The notes under the pieces: model-generated
Databases searched by the model: none
What the model was told of the DNA's origin: nothing
The model's input: only the letters and a program-made list of their open reading frames with translations
Part shown: positions 4,954 to 6,110 of the stretch, piece by piece
Numbering within the stretch: position 1 is the stretch's first letter
Layout: every line of letters begins with the position of its first letter
Made by a program: the position numbers and the translations under genes
NCBI GenBank assembly: GCA_964558295.1
Contig: CAZLDQ010000283.1
Span: 1-6,110 of the forward strand
Direction of reading: 5' to 3'
DNA length: 6,110 nt
From: JBDKTH01 sp964558295
GTDB lineage: Bacteria > Planctomycetota > Planctomycetia > Pirellulales > Thermoguttaceae

Positions 4954-6015
4954 ATGATCGTTCAAAGAGCCCGTGTTGGGTTCACCTTGGTTGAATTGCT
5001 CGTAGTGATCGCCATCATCGGCATCTTGATCGCCCTGCTACTGCCTGCCGTGCAGGCTGCTAGGGAAGCCGCTCGACGATCCCAGTGCGTCAATAATCTC
5101 AAGCAACTAGGTTTGGCCCATCACAACTATGCCGATGTGCACCGTGTATTGCCAATGCGCAGGGGGGGGACAAGTTGTTATGGTGGGACGGACTACACCA
5201 AATGCAACGCCGATCGTTTGAGTGGATTCATCTTCTTGCTGCCGTTCCTTGAACAGACTCCCATGTACGACAAGATCAAGGCAGGCGATGCAACCTATCC
5301 GCCTTTTGGACCGGCCGCCTGGTATTCTTGGACCGCATGGAATTTCTCGCCGGCTTGCCTGCTATGTCCGTCTGATCCTGGGAAGGGGTGGACTGCCACT
5401 GACCGGCGTCCATTGAACAACTATGCCTTTTCCGTGGGGGATCAAGTAGTTGCTGTAAACAACAGTCTGGTTCGAGGCGTCTTTCCAGCTGGGCGTTCGA
5501 CTCGATTGGCCGACATTACAGATGGGTTGAGCAATACGATCATGATGAGTGAGCGACTGCTGTATGAACAGGGGCAGACCACGATCGCCGACCGGACCGT
5601 TCGGCATGTATTCGGAGAGAGGCAGCCCGTTGCTGGGATTGCTACTGCTCCGAATGCTTGCCTGGTAGAGACCGACGGACAGTATTTCAAAGCGGGACAG
5701 TACAAGGGGAAGTTTGGCACGCTGTGGCATGACGGCCAACCAGAGCGCGTCTGCTTCAACACGGTTCTGCCGCCCAACGGGCCTGCCTGCGCCGGGAATG
5801 ACAACCCGAATGCTGACTCGTACGATGTGGTCATTCCACCGGCGAGTATGCATCCAGGCGGAGTGAACGGTTTGATGGCCGACGGTTCGGTCCACTTTTT
5901 TAGTGAGACGATCGATACGGGGAATATGGGAACAACGGCTCCTCTTTACAACTCTTCCGCTGAAAGCCCTTTTGGTGTGTGGGGAAAACTCGGCTCGAAG
6001 AACGCCGGTGAGTGA
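4954..6015 (+). CDS. DUF1559 domain protein with pilin-like (type IV prepilin) N-terminus
   Basis: A 353-residue protein of a family greatly expanded in planctomycetes; its role is largely unknown, though surface or pseudopilus-like structures are assumed. The prepilin motif is VGFTLVELL: predicted cleavage between Gly9 and Phe10, with Glu14 at mature position 5, then a hydrophobic helix to about residue 30 and the typical PAVQAAREAARRSQCVNNLKQL. The DUF1559 body has LPFLEQ (96-101), CPSDP (138-142), DITDGLSNTIMMSER (187-201), and the H-x9-DG signature from His300 to Asp310-Gly311, followed by VHFFSETID. Length is usual for the family. The ATG is preceded by GGGGAGG six bases upstream (4941-4947). 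A shared promoter with the upstream regulator is likely, given the 41-base gap. It is presumably processed by a prepilin peptidase and held by its N-terminal helix at the inner membrane or in a pilus-like fibre. Confidence 0.95.
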   Translation: MIVQRARVGFTLVELLVVIAIIGILIALLLPAVQAAREAARRSQCVNNLKQLGLAHHNYADVHRVLPMRRGGTSCYGGTDYTKCNADRLSGFIFLLPFLEQTPMYDKIKAGDATYPPFGPAAWYSWTAWNFSPACLLCPSDPGKGWTATDRRPLNNYAFSVGDQVVAVNNSLVRGVFPAGRSTRLADITDGLSNTIMMSERLLYEQGQTTIADRTVRHVFGERQPVAGIATAPNACLVETDGQYFKAGQYKGKFGTLWHDGQPERVCFNTVLPPNGPACAGNDNPNADSYDVVIPPASMHPGGVNGLMADGSVHFFSETIDTGNMGTTAPLYNSSAESPFGVWGKLGSKNAGE

Positions 6016-6036
6016 GTCATGGTTCCATAGGATACG

Positions 6037-6110
6037 ATGATGAGCCAATTGTCAAGCATCATATGTTGCCTGTGTGCTCCCACACAGGCGGAAGAAACCG
6101 TTCTTTTGAC
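6037..6110 (+). CDS. Possible start of the next gene (partial)
   Basis: An open frame begins with two ATGs (6037 and 6040), with AGGA at 6029-6032, and stays open to the window edge. The encoded start, MMSQLSSIICCLCAPTQAEE, is short and hydrophobic with cysteines, which could be a signal sequence. Planctomycete DUF1559 genes are often followed by a small secreted or lipoprotein gene, which would fit. Against it, the frame runs straight through a strong hairpin (6068-6089). It may equally be non-coding. Confidence 0.25.
   Translation, partial: MMSQLSSIICCLCAPTQAEETVLL
6068..6089 (+). terminator. Strong perfect hairpin after the DUF1559 gene
   Basis: GCCTGTGTG (6068-6076) and CACACAGGC (6081-6089) form a perfect 9-bp stem with a 4-base CTCC loop, 52 bases after the DUF1559 stop. 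The next bases are not T-rich; TTCTTTT begins only at 6101. It is probably a terminator or an mRNA 3'-end stabiliser, but it could lie within a following gene. Confidence 0.5.

Noticed and set aside
5362..6048. Minus-strand frames opposite the DUF1559 gene
   Set aside because: The DUF1559 signatures are unambiguous on the plus strand and the antisense products have no recognisable features.
1..6110. A complete undescribed defence, secretion or mobile system
   Set aside because: No nuclease, toxin-antitoxin pair, reverse transcriptase, integrase, transposase or CRISPR repeat was found; the genes belong to ordinary families apart from one hypothetical gene and one gene remnant.

Overview
The window looks like chromosomal DNA of a planctomycete, probably a Pirellula-like lineage. 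The best indicator is a DUF1559 protein with a pilin-type N-terminus and the H-x9-DG signature. A Tat-exported Gfo/Idh/MocA oxidoreductase and a secreted SGNH hydrolase with a GLHD block are also typical of that group. The organism is inferred from gene content only; there is no rRNA, tRNA, CRISPR array, integrase or transposase in view.

Layout. Positions 1-56 hold the last codons of an unidentified plus-strand gene. A leader of about 260 bases, with a weak candidate promoter, precedes the Tat-exported oxidoreductase (319-1692, plus). It converges on a YqhD-type alcohol dehydrogenase (1764-2918, minus), and the short gap can fold into one long hairpin that could terminate both. Upstream of yqhD on the minus strand lie a secreted SGNH hydrolase (2988-3701), an orphan 3' end of mnmE/trmE (3723-3836) and a 100-residue hypothetical gene (3837-4139). 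A 338-base divergent intergenic region (4140-4477) follows. It carries an inverted repeat, a perfect 14-bp palindrome, and a TTGACA promoter candidate with a 10-bp palindrome in its spacer. That promoter would drive a small regulator with a LexA-type winged helix but no LexA peptidase domain (4478-4912), and then the DUF1559 gene (4954-6015). A strong hairpin, overlapping a possible next gene start, lies near the right edge.

How the genes relate. The oxidoreductase and the SGNH hydrolase are both predicted to act outside the cytoplasm and fit the carbohydrate-rich metabolism of planctomycetes, but no single pathway joins them here. YqhD would be a cytoplasmic NADPH-dependent aldehyde reductase, and it shares strand and probably transcript with the SGNH gene. 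The regulator and DUF1559 gene form a second, separate transcription unit.

The most noteworthy observation is the mnmE tail. Thirty-seven codons end in FCLGK-stop, matching the conserved C-terminus of the tRNA-modifying GTPase, with no mnmE body upstream. The 3' end of mnmE (trmE/thdF) is the known attachment site of SGI1-type genomic islands, so the fragment may mark an old integration or rearrangement boundary. I see no complete novel defence or mobile system in the window.
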